The notes: generated by a model from the sequence alone, not told the origin. Numbered from the stretch's first letter, positions 19,379-29,084 are shown. The stretch: DNA of 64,000 nt from Deinococcus seoulensis (GCF_014648115.1 NZ_BMQM01000002.1:186001-250000), one strand, 5' to 3'. Made by a program: numbers and translations.

Positions 19379-20066
19379 AATCAACCTGCTGCCGCAGCAG
19401 TACCGCAAGCAGTCGGAACCCAGCGCCTGGCGCTTTGCCACGTATGCCCTGATCCCGGTCACGGTCGCCGCCATCCTCATTCCGGAAGTCATGACCGCCA
19501 CGCGCGCCGGGGACCTGCGCAAGCAGATCGACAGCCTGAACGGCGAGGCGGCCGCGCTGGCCCCCGCCGACCGGGAATACCGGCAGCTGACAGGCGAGAA
19601 GACCCAGCTGGAGCAGATCACCTCGATCGCCAACCAGTTACGTGAAGGCAAGACCTACTGGACGAACGACCTCGCGGCGTTCACGGCGCAGCTGCCGACC
19701 GGCAGTGGCGTGTCGGTCAAGAGCATGACCATCAAGTCGCTGGACGCCAACGCCCTGGGCAGCCTCCAGCAGACCGGCGTGTACAGCGGCAAGAACGTCA
19801 GCCGCGAGATCGACCTGACCGGGTCGGCGTCCAGTCAGCAGGCGGTCGTGACGTTCCTGCGGACCTTCGAGACCAACCCGAACTTCGGCGTGAACTTCCG
19901 GTCCATGCAGGCGGACGGCGAAACCGGGCAGTACTCCTTCAACGCCAGCGTGGGCATCGTGCAGGCAGCGGCGGCGCCCGCCACCGATCCGGCCACGCCG
20001 GGCAGCGCCCCGGCCGCTCCGGCCGCGCCTGCCGGGACCACGCAGGGGGGCGGCAGTGTTAACTAA
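19371..20066 (+). CDS. pilN: Type IV pilus assembly protein PilN, 231 aa
   Basis: The N-terminus VEINLLPQQYR is the PilN motif that docks into PilM. One membrane segment follows (about residues 22-40), then a coiled-coil region (45-75) and a periplasmic ferredoxin-like domain; the C-terminus is an Ala/Pro-rich tail. PilN pairs with PilO in the inner membrane to connect PilM to the secretin. Translation starts at GTG 19371, overlapping the end of pilM by 8 nt, and the gene overlaps pilO by 11 nt. Confidence 0.92.
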
Positions 20067-20691
20067 ACTCTCTCCCAGAAACCTGTTCTTCGCGGCGCTG
20101 GGCGTGTGCCTGATTGTTCTGGCGCTGTACTTCACCATGCGCTTCACGCCCCGGCAGACCGAGATCAGCAACCTGCAGGGCGAACTGGACACCCTGAACA
20201 GCCGCGTGATCACGCTCCGCTCGAACGCCCAGCGGGTCCCGGCGCTGCGTGAGGAAGTCGCGGCGCTGAAGGTGCAGCAGGACGAGTTCCTGGCCGCGCT
20301 GCCGCAGACCGCGAACTTCGGCGGGGTGCTTGACGAGCTGCGCCTGACGACCAGCGCCGCCGGGGCCACCATGAACAGCTTCAACGTGCAGGGCGGCAAC
20401 GCGACGGGCCTGCCGGCCGGGGTGCGGCCCATCGGGCTGAACGTGTCGGTCAGCGGCCGCTTCGCGCAGCTGTTCCAGATGCTGCGCTCGGTGGAAACCA
20501 TGAGCCGCTTCACGACCGTGAACAACGTCAGCCTGCAACTGCCGACCGCGACCAGCTTCGACCCGACGCTGGAAGGCACGCTGTCCCTGACCGTCTACAC
20601 CTTCGATCCGGCCCAGGCGGCCCCGGCTGCCGGCGGAACGCCGCAGGCTCCGGACGCCCCGAACGCCGCTCCGGCAGGAGGCACCCAGTGA
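20056..20691 (+). CDS. pilO: Type IV pilus assembly protein PilO, 211 aa
   Basis: The protein has a short cytoplasmic N-terminus, one membrane segment (about 9-27), a coiled coil (about 33-75) and a PilO-like periplasmic alpha/beta domain ending near residue 188, then an Ala/Pro tail. It forms the heterodimer with PilN. The start is GTG 20056 inside the end of pilN, with a GGGGGG-rich site upstream. It overlaps the next gene by 4 nt. Confidence 0.9.
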   Translation: MLTKLSPRNLFFAALGVCLIVLALYFTMRFTPRQTEISNLQGELDTLNSRVITLRSNAQRVPALREEVAALKVQQDEFLAALPQTANFGGVLDELRLTTSAAGATMNSFNVQGGNATGLPAGVRPIGLNVSVSGRFAQLFQMLRSVETMSRFTTVNNVSLQLPTATSFDPTLEGTLSLTVYTFDPAQAAPAAGGTPQAPDAPNAAPAGGTQ

Positions 20692-21968
20692 CGCGAGCGC
20701 CCGTGAAACTCTCCCGTGAGATGAAGCTGCTGCTGCTGCTGCTGCTCATGGTCGCCCTGATCGGCCTGTGGTACCTGCTGACCAACCGCAGCGCCAGCGA
20801 TGAACTGGCCAACCAGCCGCAACCGCCGGTCGTGACCGGCACCGGCCCGGGGGACGACACCATTCCCGTGACGCCCACCCCCGCAACCGGCCAGGACGGC
20901 ACGCCGGCCGCCACCACGCCCGGCGTGGCCGTGCAACCCGACGCGCCCGTGCAGGTCGAGGTGATCCCGCCCTTCCCCACCGACGGGACCGGCACGGACG
21001 GCGAGGCCACCACCGACGTGCCCCCCACGCCGTCCGGCATCAACCCGGAAACGGAACTGGCGGCCGTGCCCGGCAACAACCCCTTCCGGCCCCTGCAACT
21101 GGACGCCAACGCGGCGGCCGGGAACGGCAGCCCGGTGACCGCGCCCGCAGGCGCGCCGGTCGTCACGCCCAGCGCCGCGCTGCCCGAACCGGTCGCGGTG
21201 CCCACGAACCCCAGTTCCTTCGGGTCGGCGGACGGTCCGCTGGCCATCACGCCGCTGCCCGGCAGCAGCAGCGGTTCCGTGTCGGGGGCCGGTCCGTTGC
21301 CCGTTCCGACCATTCCTGGCGGGGACGGCAGTACCGGCACGTCAGCCTCGCCGGTGGTCGTCACACCCATTCCCGGTGGCGAGCCTGTGGCCATCACGCC
21401 GGGGAACAGCGCGGGCAGTAACGGTGCAGGCAGCAATGGTGCAGGCAGCAACGGTGCAGGCAGCAACGGCGTGGGCACCGGTGACGGCAGCGTCACGCCC
21501 ACCCCCGCACCCATCAAACCCCCGGTGGCGGGTGTCAGCGTGCCCAGCGTGACCCGCGTGCCCACCCTGACCCCCCAGACCGGCACCACCGGCGCGGCAG
21601 GCACCGCGACTGGTACCGGCGCTGGTACCGGCACCGGCGCTGGCGACGGCACGCTGGCCTCCGCGCCCGTCACGGGTACGCCCAGGCCCGGCACGCCGCA
21701 GGTCATCACGGACCTGGGCAGCGGGAACACCAGCGTCCCGACCCTGAATGAACTCGATTCCTTCGTGCAGGCGCAGGACCTGGCCTTCAACGCCGTGGTG
21801 CTGGGCCCCGTGAACACCGCCATCTTCCGCAGCAAGGACGGCTTCGTGGTCGTGTCGGTCGGTCAGACGCTGCCCGACACGCAGGTGACCGTCAAGGAAG
21901 TCACGGCGACCAGCGCCACGCTGAGCCTGGGCAACAACTCGAAGACACTCGAACTGGATAAAAGGTGA
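20688..21968 (+). CDS. PilP/PilW-like pilus protein with long low-complexity linker, 426 aa
   Basis: The position between pilO and pilQ, a single N-terminal membrane segment (about 12-30) and a C-terminal beta domain of about 85 residues (DSFVQAQDLAFNAVVLGPV to the end) mark this as the functional PilP, or Thermus PilW, equivalent that contacts the secretin. Between them lies an unusually long Pro/Gly/Thr/Ala-rich linker, about 280 residues, with four GSNGA repeats encoded by 15-bp units at 21411-21470. The linker could span the periplasm or cell wall. The lipoprotein signal of classical PilP is absent. The start is GTG 20688, in a 4-nt overlap with pilO. Confidence 0.75.
   Translation: MTRAPVKLSREMKLLLLLLLMVALIGLWYLLTNRSASDELANQPQPPVVTGTGPGDDTIPVTPTPATGQDGTPAATTPGVAVQPDAPVQVEVIPPFPTDGTGTDGEATTDVPPTPSGINPETELAAVPGNNPFRPLQLDANAAAGNGSPVTAPAGAPVVTPSAALPEPVAVPTNPSSFGSADGPLAITPLPGSSSGSVSGAGPLPVPTIPGGDGSTGTSASPVVVTPIPGGEPVAITPGNSAGSNGAGSNGAGSNGAGSNGVGTGDGSVTPTPAPIKPPVAGVSVPSVTRVPTLTPQTGTTGAAGTATGTGAGTGTGAGDGTLASAPVTGTPRPGTPQVITDLGSGNTSVPTLNELDSFVQAQDLAFNAVVLGPVNTAIFRSKDGFVVVSVGQTLPDTQVTVKEVTATSATLSLGNNSKTLELDKR
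21411..21470 (+). repeat. Four 15-bp tandem units in the PilP-like gene
   Basis: Units at 21411-21425, 21426-21440, 21441-21455 and 21456-21470 encode Ala-Gly-Ser-Asn-Gly repeats within the linker. A nearby GGTACCGGC-type repeat at about 21608-21650 is less regular. Confidence 0.8.
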
Positions 21969-21971
21969 GCC

Positions 21972-24017
21972 ATGACTAAACGCTTCGCATTCCTCCTGCT
22001 GACCGCCGCGCTGGGCATGGCCGCCGCGCAGACCTCTCCCGCCACCCCGGCCGTACAGACCAGCGGCGCGGCCGACGCCACCGTGGCCGACAGCGCGCTG
22101 TCCGGCGCGAACGTGACCATCGAGATCGGCCGGTACGGCGGGCCGCTGTCGAGCCTGCTGGCCGCGCTGGCCAAGGCGGCCGGGTACGGCCTGATCCTGG
22201 ACACCAACGTGGACGCGCTGCCCTCGGCGGCCGGTACGGCAGCCCCCACCCCCGCCACCGAGGCAGGCACCGGCACCGCCGGTACGGCCGCCGCGACGGG
22301 CACGGCCCGCCCGGTCGTGTACTCCTTCCAGAACAAGCCTTTCAATGAGGTCTGGCCGCTGCTGATGGACGTGTACGGCCTGAGCTACGATGTGGTGCGC
22401 CTGAGTGGCGAGCCGGTCCTGCGGGTCAGCAACACGCCCATCCAGCGGACCGTGACCCTGAAGAACGCGGACGCCACGCAGGCCTCGCAGCAGGTGAAAC
22501 TGTTCTTCGGGACGCCCACCTACAGCGAGACGCCGCAGAAGGACGCGCAGGGCAACACGACCGGCGTGCTGCGCACCCTGGCGGACGTGAAACTGGATTC
22601 CGCGACCCTGCGGATCATTCCGGACGTGCGCAGCAACAGCGTGATCATCCGCGGCACGAACAAGGAAGTGGCCGAGGTCACGCGCCTGCTGGGGCAACTG
22701 GACAGCACGCCCGGCGCAGGGACGACCACCGCCGGCACTGAGACGCAGACCGTGCAGCGCGTGTACGCCGTGAAGGGCGCGCAGGCGGACATCGTGGCGT
22801 TGCTGGCCGCGCAGTACCCGGGCCTGAAGGTCACGCCGGTCGGTCAGACCGGGCAGCTGGTCCTGACGGGACCGCAGAACCAGCTGGACGCCTCCCTGGC
22901 GCTGCTGGGTCAGGTGGACCGGGTGGCGCCCGTGGTGGCCGGTGCCAAGATCACGCAGCAGGTGTTCCAGCTGGTGAACGCCAGTGCCGAGGAGGTCAAG
23001 GCGACCCTGGAAGGCACCCTGGCGCGTGACCTGACAGCCAGTTCGATCGTACCGAACGCCACGCTGATCGACCCGACGACCGGGCAGCCGTACACGACGG
23101 GGCCGCTGGCGAACGCGCCGCTGAACCCCGTGTCCAGCACCGCTGCGGCCAGCGGGACGAACGCGGCGGCCACGGGCAGCGCGGCCAGCACGGTGTCGAT
23201 CATTGCGGACAAGCGGACGAACACCCTGATCGTGCGGGGCACGGCGGATCAGGTGGCGCAGGTGGCCGAACTGATCCCGAACCTGGATCAGCGGGTGCCG
23301 CAGATCAACGTGCAGGTGCGCATTCAGGAGATCACGGAGACCGCCACGCGCAGCCTGGGCATGGACTGGAAGGCGGGCTTCGGGGGCTTCACGGTCAGTG
23401 CGGGCAGCGGCGGGCTGGGCGCGGCCTTCGATCCGACGCGCAGTCTGGTGGGCTTCAACCTGGGCGCGACCCTCAAAACCCTGGAAGGTCAGGGGCTGAG
23501 CAAGAGCGTGTACGACGGCGCGATCACCATGCAGAGCGGTCAGCGTTCGCTGGGCAGTTCGGCCACGCAGAACGCGTCGGGGTCGGCGGCGGCCACCATC
23601 AAGAGCGGCGGGCGGCTGGAACTGAACATTCCGTCGACGGCGGCGAACGTGGCCCCCATCCAGAAGCAGATCGATTACGGCGTGAACCTGGACTTCTTCG
23701 ATCCGCAGGTCGCGCCGGACGGCACGATCACCATGCGCGTGCGCGGGCAGATCAATAACCTCTCGACGACGATCACGGAATCGACCGTGCCGAACCTGTT
23801 GCAGTTCACGAACAGCGAGGCCCAGACGACCCTGACCTTCAAGAGTGGCGAGACGCTGCTGCTGAGCGGGCTGCTCAAGGACACCGAGTCTACCCAGAAG
23901 AACGGCGTGCCGTTCCTGTCGACCATCCCGGTGGTCGGGGGGCTGTTCGGGACGCAGAGCACCAAGAAGGAGAAGACGCAGTTGCTGGTGGTCATCACCG
24001 GGAACGTCGTCAAGTAA
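21972..24017 (+). CDS. pilQ: Type IV pilus/competence secretin PilQ, 681 aa
   Basis: PilQ forms the outer-membrane channel through which the pilus, and probably incoming DNA, passes. A signal peptide (1-19) is followed by an AMIN/STN-like N-terminal part, two or three N-domains with RSNSVIIRGTNKEV and RTNTLIVRGTADQV (typical secretin N1-type KH folds), and the C-terminal secretin domain from about residue 430 with the final VPFLSTIPVVGGLFG signature. The start ATG 21972 follows the upstream stop by 3 nt. A terminator ends the operon 17 nt past the stop. Confidence 0.93.
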   Translation: MTKRFAFLLLTAALGMAAAQTSPATPAVQTSGAADATVADSALSGANVTIEIGRYGGPLSSLLAALAKAAGYGLILDTNVDALPSAAGTAAPTPATEAGTGTAGTAAATGTARPVVYSFQNKPFNEVWPLLMDVYGLSYDVVRLSGEPVLRVSNTPIQRTVTLKNADATQASQQVKLFFGTPTYSETPQKDAQGNTTGVLRTLADVKLDSATLRIIPDVRSNSVIIRGTNKEVAEVTRLLGQLDSTPGAGTTTAGTETQTVQRVYAVKGAQADIVALLAAQYPGLKVTPVGQTGQLVLTGPQNQLDASLALLGQVDRVAPVVAGAKITQQVFQLVNASAEEVKATLEGTLARDLTASSIVPNATLIDPTTGQPYTTGPLANAPLNPVSSTAAASGTNAAATGSAASTVSIIADKRTNTLIVRGTADQVAQVAELIPNLDQRVPQINVQVRIQEITETATRSLGMDWKAGFGGFTVSAGSGGLGAAFDPTRSLVGFNLGATLKTLEGQGLSKSVYDGAITMQSGQRSLGSSATQNASGSAAATIKSGGRLELNIPSTAANVAPIQKQIDYGVNLDFFDPQVAPDGTITMRVRGQINNLSTTITESTVPNLLQFTNSEAQTTLTFKSGETLLLSGLLKDTESTQKNGVPFLSTIPVVGGLFGTQSTKKEKTQLLVVITGNVVK

Positions 24018-24033
24018 CCCCTCCCGTTCACGG

Positions 24034-24070
24034 CGCCCCCTGCCACTGCGGTGCGGGGGGCGTGTTTGTT
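24034..24070 (+). terminator. Rho-independent terminator of the pil operon
   Basis: The stem CGCCCCC (24034-24040) with GGGGGCG (24056-24062), with a partly paired interior, is followed by TGTTTGTTTGG. Confidence 0.8.
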
Positions 24071-24105
24071 TGGTCATGCCTGCCGTGCGGGGCGCGGGGG
24101 GGCGC

Positions 24106-24111
24106 TACAGT
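24106..24111 (+). promoter_or_regulatory. -10 box TACAGT of aroC (leaderless)
   Basis: TACAGT lies 8 nt before the ATG at 24120, with no Shine-Dalgarno sequence. Confidence 0.55.
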
Positions 24112-24119
24112 CCGGTGGT

Positions 24120-25268
24120 ATGAGGTACTTGACCGCCGGGGAGTCGCACGGGCCGCAATTGACGGCCATCATCGAGGGGCTGCCTGCGCAGTTGAATCTG
24201 GGCAAGGGGGACATCGACCCGTGGCTGCGAAAGCGGCAGGGCGGGTACGGCCGGGGCCGGCGCATGGTGATCGAGACGGACGAGGCCGAGATCCTGAGTG
24301 GGGTGCGGGCGGGCCGCACGACGGGCGCGCCGGTCACGCTGGCCATCGCCAACAAGGATCACCGGAACTGGACGGAGATCATGTCGCCCGAGCCGGGCGG
24401 CGAGCCGCGCAAGAAGGCCCTGACGGACGCGCGGCCCGGTCACGCGGATCTGACGGGCGGGATCAAGTACCGGCACAAGGACCTGCGGGACGTGCTGGAG
24501 CGCGCCAGTGCGCGTGAAACGGCGGCGCGCGTGGCGGTGGGCAGCGTGGCCCTGAAACTGCTGGGCGAGCTGGGTGTGCAGGGCGCGAACTACGTGGCGA
24601 ACCTCGCGGGGATCGAGACGCGGGAGGCGTTCTCCTGGGACGCGCTGGACGCCATCGAGGACAGCGACCTGCGCACGCCGGACGCGGACGCCGCCGCGCA
24701 GATGCGTGAACGGATCGATCAGGCCAAGAGGGACGGCGACACGCTGGGCGGCATTCTGGAGGTCCGGTTCCGGGGCCTGCCGGTGGGGCTGGGGTCGTTC
24801 GTGCATTACGACCGCAAGCTGGACGGGCGGATCGCGCAGGCGTGCCTGAGCGTGCAGGCCATGAAGGGCGTGGAGATCGGCCGGGCCTTCGAGAACGCCA
24901 CCCGCCCGGGCAGTGGCGTGCATGACGCCGTGTACTACCGCGAGGGGACGTACGCGCGCGACACGAACGGCGCGGGTGGCCTGGAGGCCGGCATGACGAA
25001 CGGCGAGGAGCTGATCGTGCGGGTCGCCATGAAACCCATCGCCACGCTGATGAAGCCGCTGCCGACCGTGAACGTGGTGTCGCACGAGCCGTCCGACGCG
25101 GCCCGTGAGCGCAGTGACACGACGGCCGTCCCGGCGGCGGGCGTGGTGCTTCAGTGCGCGATCGGGTGGGTGCTGGCCGAGGCGATGCTGGAGAAGTTCG
25201 GCGGCGACACCCTGCCCGAGTTGCAGGAGCGCGTGGCGGCGGCCCGCGCCTTCGCCCAGGCGTACTGA
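24120..25268 (+). CDS. aroC: Chorismate synthase, 382 aa
   Basis: AroC converts EPSP to chorismate in the final shikimate step and needs reduced FMN. The family signatures are present: GESHGPQL at 7-14 with the conserved His, GGYGRGRR at 41-48, RPGHADLTGGIKY at 105-117, and RASARETAARVAVG at 128-141. Full length. It is the first gene of an aro group that directly follows the pil operon, a neighbourhood also seen in other bacteria for pilQ and aroK-aroB. Confidence 0.97.
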   Translation: MRYLTAGESHGPQLTAIIEGLPAQLNLGKGDIDPWLRKRQGGYGRGRRMVIETDEAEILSGVRAGRTTGAPVTLAIANKDHRNWTEIMSPEPGGEPRKKALTDARPGHADLTGGIKYRHKDLRDVLERASARETAARVAVGSVALKLLGELGVQGANYVANLAGIETREAFSWDALDAIEDSDLRTPDADAAAQMRERIDQAKRDGDTLGGILEVRFRGLPVGLGSFVHYDRKLDGRIAQACLSVQAMKGVEIGRAFENATRPGSGVHDAVYYREGTYARDTNGAGGLEAGMTNGEELIVRVAMKPIATLMKPLPTVNVVSHEPSDAARERSDTTAVPAAGVVLQCAIGWVLAEAMLEKFGGDTLPELQERVAAARAFAQAY

Positions 25269-25429
25269 GGCGGGCGCGTGCTGAGCGACACGCAGCAGGC
25301 AGGCGCGGGGGCGCTGGCGGCCTTCCTGGCGGGCCTGGAGGAAGGCCTGAGCGGGCACCTGCGGGAGCTTCCGCCGGAGGTAGCGCTCACGGAGGGTGCA
25401 TCCGTCACGCCGCTCGCCGGGGATTCCCT

Positions 25430-25435
25430 TACACT
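25430..25435 (+). promoter_or_regulatory. -10 box TACACT of aroK (leaderless)
   Basis: TACACT lies 7 nt before the ATG at 25443; no Shine-Dalgarno sequence lies between. Confidence 0.5.
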
Positions 25436-25442
25436 GTCCCCC

Positions 25443-26042
25443 ATGTTCAGTTCCGGCCTCATCGAGCGCCCCGTGTCGTGGGTGGCGCTGGCCGGTTTCA
25501 TGGGGACCGGGAAAAGCCGCATCGGCTGGGAGCTGTCGCGGGCGCTGGCGCTGCACTTCGTGGATACCGACAAGCTGATCACGCGGGTGGTCGGTAAGAC
25601 CATCCCCGAGGTGTTCGCGCAGGAGGGCGAGGGTTACTTCCGGGCCTGCGAGCACGAGGTCGTGCACCGCGTCACGCGCCTGGAGCACGCGGTGATCAGC
25701 CTGGGTGGCGGGACCTTCATTCAGGAGGAGAACCGCCGTCAACTGCTGGAACGCGGCCCGGTCGTGGTGTTGTGGGCCACGCCGGAAACGGTGTACCAGC
25801 GCACCAAGCACAGCGACCGGCCGCTGCTGCGCGTCGAGGATCCCCTCTCGACCATCCGCTCGATGATGGACGAACGCGAACCGGTGTACCGGCAGGGCAC
25901 CATTCACGTGCACAGCGACGGGCGCCCCAGCGAGGAGATCGTCGAGGAGATCATCGAGCGGCTGTGGGACTGGGCGGACGCGCAGCACACCTGGGCGGCG
26001 CCGTCCGACGGAACGGCCGGGGATCACCGTGCGGCGGATTGA
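25443..26042 (+). CDS. aroK: Shikimate kinase, 199 aa
   Basis: The Walker A GFMGTGKS is at 18-25, the shikimate-binding DTD at 41-43, and the GGG loop at 88-90, as in AroK/AroL, which phosphorylates shikimate with ATP. The C-terminal RPLLRVEDP lid region is also present. The reading frame is open 55 codons further upstream to a GTG at 25278 with coding-like composition at first, so a longer N-terminus is possible; the ATG at 25443 fits the family length and has a leaderless promoter box. It overlaps aroB by 14 nt. Confidence 0.93.
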   Translation: MFSSGLIERPVSWVALAGFMGTGKSRIGWELSRALALHFVDTDKLITRVVGKTIPEVFAQEGEGYFRACEHEVVHRVTRLEHAVISLGGGTFIQEENRRQLLERGPVVVLWATPETVYQRTKHSDRPLLRVEDPLSTIRSMMDEREPVYRQGTIHVHSDGRPSEEIVEEIIERLWDWADAQHTWAAPSDGTAGDHRAAD

Positions 26043-27138
26043 GGTCGGCACGGCCGGACAGGGCGCGCAGCCCTACACGGTCACGGTCGGCGCGGACCTG
26101 CTGGCGGGCCTGAGCGTCCCCGAACGGCACGTGGCACTCATTCACCCGGCGGACCTGCCCCGTGAGTTCGTGGCGCAGGTGCAGGCCGCCCTGAACCCGG
26201 CCGTGACGGTCGAGGTGCCCGCCCGCGACGACTGCAAGACGCTGGATGTCCTGAGCGGCGTGCTGTCGCGGCTGGCAGCGGCGAACATCCCCCGCGACGG
26301 TGCCGTGGTGGGCCTGGGCGGTGGGGCCGCGACCGACCTGGCGGGCTTCGTGGCCGCGAGTTACCTGCGCGGCGTGGCGTTCTACACCCTGCCGACCACG
26401 CTGCTGGGCATGGTGGACGCCGCCGTGGGCGGCAAGACCGGCGTGAACCTGCCGGAAGGCAAGAATCTGGTCGGGGCGTTCTGGCCGCCGCGCGCCGTGT
26501 GGTGCGACACGGCGACCCTGGCGACCCTGCCGCAGGCGGTCTTCCGCGAGGGCGCCGCCGAGGCGTTCAAGCACGGCCTGATCAGCGACCCCAGCCTGCT
26601 GGCGCGCGTGCTGAACCCCGAATTCCGGCCCGGCGGCGCCCTGCTGGAAGACACGGTGGCCGACGCGATCGCCGTGAAGGCCGGCGTGGTGACCCGCGAC
26701 CTGACCGAGCGGGGCGAGCGGGCCTACCTGAACTTCGGGCACACGCTGGCGCACGCGCTGGAAGCCGTCACGCACCACGGCGTCTCGCACGGCGACGCAG
26801 TCGGGTACGGCCTGCATTACGCCGCGCGGCTCTCGCTGGCGCTGGGCGGCGAGGACCTGACTGCTCACACGCGGGCGTTCCTGCGCTGGCAGCGGCCGTC
26901 TCCCCTGCCTGCCCTGACCTACGAGGACGTGGCCCCATTCATGGCACGCGACAAGAAAGCCGACGCGGACGGCGTGCGCTTCGTGCTGCTGCGCGCCCTG
27001 GCCGACCCGTACCTGACCCGCATGCCCGAAAGCGTCCTGAGAAACGAATTCACGGGCTGGCAGGCGGACCTCGCGGACCTGGGACTGACCCCCGTGACCA
27101 CACATGCCGCCCCGCTGCACAACCCCGCGCTCACCTGA
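26029..27138 (+). CDS. aroB: 3-dehydroquinate synthase, 369 aa
   Basis: AroB cyclises DAHP to 3-dehydroquinate using NAD and a divalent metal. The NAD-binding [13 protein letters not shown] is at 95-107, followed by [19 protein letters not shown], and the metal ligands appear in EAFKHGLI and [11 protein letters not shown] plus a later HGDAVGYG. The start is GTG 26029 inside the end of aroK, so translation is coupled. It is one step upstream of aroQ in the pathway. Confidence 0.95.
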   Translation: MRRIEVGTAGQGAQPYTVTVGADLLAGLSVPERHVALIHPADLPREFVAQVQAALNPAVTVEVPARDDCKTLDVLSGVLSRLAAANIPRDGAVVGLGGGAATDLAGFVAASYLRGVAFYTLPTTLLGMVDAAVGGKTGVNLPEGKNLVGAFWPPRAVWCDTATLATLPQAVFREGAAEAFKHGLISDPSLLARVLNPEFRPGGALLEDTVADAIAVKAGVVTRDLTERGERAYLNFGHTLAHALEAVTHHGVSHGDAVGYGLHYAARLSLALGGEDLTAHTRAFLRWQRPSPLPALTYEDVAPFMARDKKADADGVRFVLLRALADPYLTRMPESVLRNEFTGWQADLADLGLTPVTTHAAPLHNPALT

Positions 27139-27151
27139 CCCGCCGGGGCGG

Positions 27152-27157
27152 TAGGCT
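27152..27157 (+). promoter_or_regulatory. -10 box TAGGCT of aroQ (leaderless)
   Basis: TAGGCT lies 6 nt before the ATG at 27164 in the 25-nt gap after aroB, so aroQ may have its own leaderless transcript. Confidence 0.5.
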
Positions 27158-27163
27158 GAAGCC

Positions 27164-27595
27164 ATGCTGCTCGTGCTGAACGGCCCCAACCTCAACCGCC
27201 TCGGCCTGCGTGAACCCGGCGTGTACGGCTCCCAGACCCTCGAAGACCTCGAACGGCAGTGCGAAAGCTGGGGCGCGGAACTCGGCACCTCTGTCACCTG
27301 CCGCCAGAGCAACTACGAAGGTCAACTGATCGAATGGATTCACGAGGCGCAGGAACAGGGCTTCAGCGGCGTGGTCATCAACCCCGGCGCACTCACCCAC
27401 TACAGTTACGCGCTGCGCGACGCCATCGCCGGGCAACCCCTGCCGGTCATCGAGGTGCACATCAGTAACGTGGACGCCCGCGAGGAATTCCGGCATAAGA
27501 GCGTCACGGCCGCCGTGTGCCGCGGCAAGATCAGCGGCCTGGGCTTCCTGGGCTACCGCCTGGGCATGGAAGCCCTGGTGGAAAGCCAGGGATGA
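27164..27595 (+). CDS. aroQ: Type II 3-dehydroquinate dehydratase, 143 aa
   Basis: This dodecameric class II dehydroquinase dehydrates 3-dehydroquinate to 3-dehydroshikimate. [16 protein letters not shown] opens the protein, the catalytic Tyr is Y21 in GVYGS, followed by [15 protein letters not shown], the conserved [15 protein letters not shown] and the [18 protein letters not shown] segment with the catalytic His. Length is typical. It overlaps the next gene in an ATGA. Confidence 0.96.
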   Translation: MLLVLNGPNLNRLGLREPGVYGSQTLEDLERQCESWGAELGTSVTCRQSNYEGQLIEWIHEAQEQGFSGVVINPGALTHYSYALRDAIAGQPLPVIEVHISNVDAREEFRHKSVTAAVCRGKISGLGFLGYRLGMEALVESQG

Positions 27596-27987
27596 GATGG
27601 CCCGACCACGAACGGGACGGCTTTGAGCTCCTGTCTGCCGAGGAACGTCACGCGGCGAACCCCGACACCTTCTGGATTCCGACCCTTCAGGTCCGGTCCA
27701 GTCTCCAGCGGGGACAGGCCGCGAAACTCCTGTTCGACATCCGGTTTGAGGAGCATGGCAGGCCAATGCTCGGAACAGAGCGCATGTGGGTCATCGTCTC
27801 GCGGCAGGAGGGGGACGTATACATGGGCGTCCTCGACTCTATCCCTAGAACGACTGCTTCCGGTGACTACCTGCAGACCGGCGTGGAGGTTGCGTTCCTG
27901 CCCGAACACGTCTGCGATACCGGGAATCCGCCAGAGGAGTACTCGAACTGGCGGCTTGAACAGTCTCCCATCCAACGTTGGACGTAG
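27592..27987 (+). CDS. DUF2314-like protein, 131 aa
   Basis: The pattern of [18 protein letters not shown], then [12 protein letters not shown], then [24 protein letters not shown] resembles the DUF2314 fold family, in which (E/R)MWV.V and a G.L.N.P motif are typical; I am moderately sure. Some members of related small families serve as immunity proteins to polymorphic toxins, but no toxin is near. Its ATG overlaps the aroQ stop. Codon use is visibly less GC-rich at third positions than in aroQ or rplM, which suggests later acquisition into this conserved neighbourhood. Confidence 0.7.
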   Translation: MRWPDHERDGFELLSAEERHAANPDTFWIPTLQVRSSLQRGQAAKLLFDIRFEEHGRPMLGTERMWVIVSRQEGDVYMGVLDSIPRTTASGDYLQTGVEVAFLPEHVCDTGNPPEEYSNWRLEQSPIQRWT

Positions 27988-28003
27988 AATCCATCTTCAC
28001 CGC

Positions 28004-28033
28004 TTGCCCCCAGGCCCCCAAATCTGATAGCCT
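28004..28033 (+). promoter_or_regulatory. Candidate promoter of rplM-rpsI
   Basis: TTGCCC (28004-28009) and TAGCCT (28028-28033) are separated by 18 bp, in a region with no gene. It would give a leader of about 115 nt ahead of rplM. Confidence 0.4.
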
Positions 28034-28039
28034 TGCCTT

Positions 28040-28079
<40 letters not shown>

Positions 28080-28084
28080 ACCCG

Positions 28085-28125
28085 GACACACACGTTTTCG
28101 TCTCCCCGTCGGAGCGGGGTGTGTC
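28085..28125 (+). ncRNA. Structured leader hairpin upstream of rplM
   Basis: GACACAC (28085-28091) pairs with GTGTGTC (28119-28125), and CCCCG (28104-28108) can pair with CGGGG (28115-28119) inside, making a branched or extended hairpin about 33 nt before the rplM start. Ribosomal protein operons are often autoregulated through such leaders; that function is inferred here. Confidence 0.35.
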
Positions 28126-28157
28126 GCAGCCAAATCCCATCTTCATGGAGTTTCACG

Positions 28158-28583
28158 GTGAAAACCTACATCCCCAAAAATGACGAGCAGAACTGGGTCG
28201 TTGTCGACGCAGCGAACGTGCCCCTGGGCCGCCTGGCGACGCTGATTGCGAGCCGCATTCGTGGTAAGCACCGCCCCGACTTCACGCCGAACATGATTCA
28301 GGGCGACTTCGTGGTCGTGCTGAACGCCGAGAAGGTCGCCCTGACCGGCAACAAACTCGACGGCAAGGTCTACACCCGCTACAGCGGCTACCAGGGCGGC
28401 CTGAAGACGGAAACCGCCCGCGAGGCGCTGAAGAAGCACCCCGAGCGCGTCATTGAGCACGCCGTGTTCGGCATGCTGCCCAAGGGCCGTCAGGGCCGCG
28501 CCATGCACCCCCGCCTGAAGGTGTACGCCGGCGAGACGCACCCCCACGCCGCCCAGAAACCCCAGACGCTCGAGGTCAAATAA
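28158..28583 (+). CDS. rplM: 50S ribosomal protein L13, 141 aa
   Basis: L13 binds 23S rRNA early in large-subunit assembly. VKTYIPK at the start, [34 protein letters not shown] and the C-terminal [20 protein letters not shown] are all L13 signatures. GTG 28158 is chosen because GGAG lies 7 nt upstream and it matches the conserved N-terminus; the frame is open further upstream without a ribosome binding site. rpsI follows 2 nt after the stop. Confidence 0.97.
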   Translation: MKTYIPKNDEQNWVVVDAANVPLGRLATLIASRIRGKHRPDFTPNMIQGDFVVVLNAEKVALTGNKLDGKVYTRYSGYQGGLKTETAREALKKHPERVIEHAVFGMLPKGRQGRAMHPRLKVYAGETHPHAAQKPQTLEVK

Positions 28584-28585
28584 TC

Positions 28586-28987
<402 letters not shown>

Positions 28988-29003
28988 ATCACGGACTGCT
29001 GCG

Positions 29004-29034
29004 ACCCCCGCCCCCTGTTCGGGCGGGGGTTTCT
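29004..29034 (+). terminator. Rho-independent terminator of rplM-rpsI
   Basis: A perfect 10-bp stem (29004-29013 with 29021-29030), a 7-nt loop and a following TTCTTGT run. Confidence 0.85.
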
Positions 29035-29069
29035 TGTATGCCCGGATGGGGCGTGGAGGCCGGATACGG

Positions 29070-29075
29070 TAGACT
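29070..29075 (+). promoter_or_regulatory. -10 box TAGACT (leaderless gene at 29085)
   Basis: TAGACT lies 9 nt before the ATG at 29085; no Shine-Dalgarno sequence. Confidence 0.45.
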
Positions 29076-29084
29076 GCGGGGCTG

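Noticed and set aside
21342..24077. 911-codon open frame antisense to pilQ
   Set aside because: Composition is the mirror of a GC-rich coding strand, with no domain; pilQ on the plus strand is certain.
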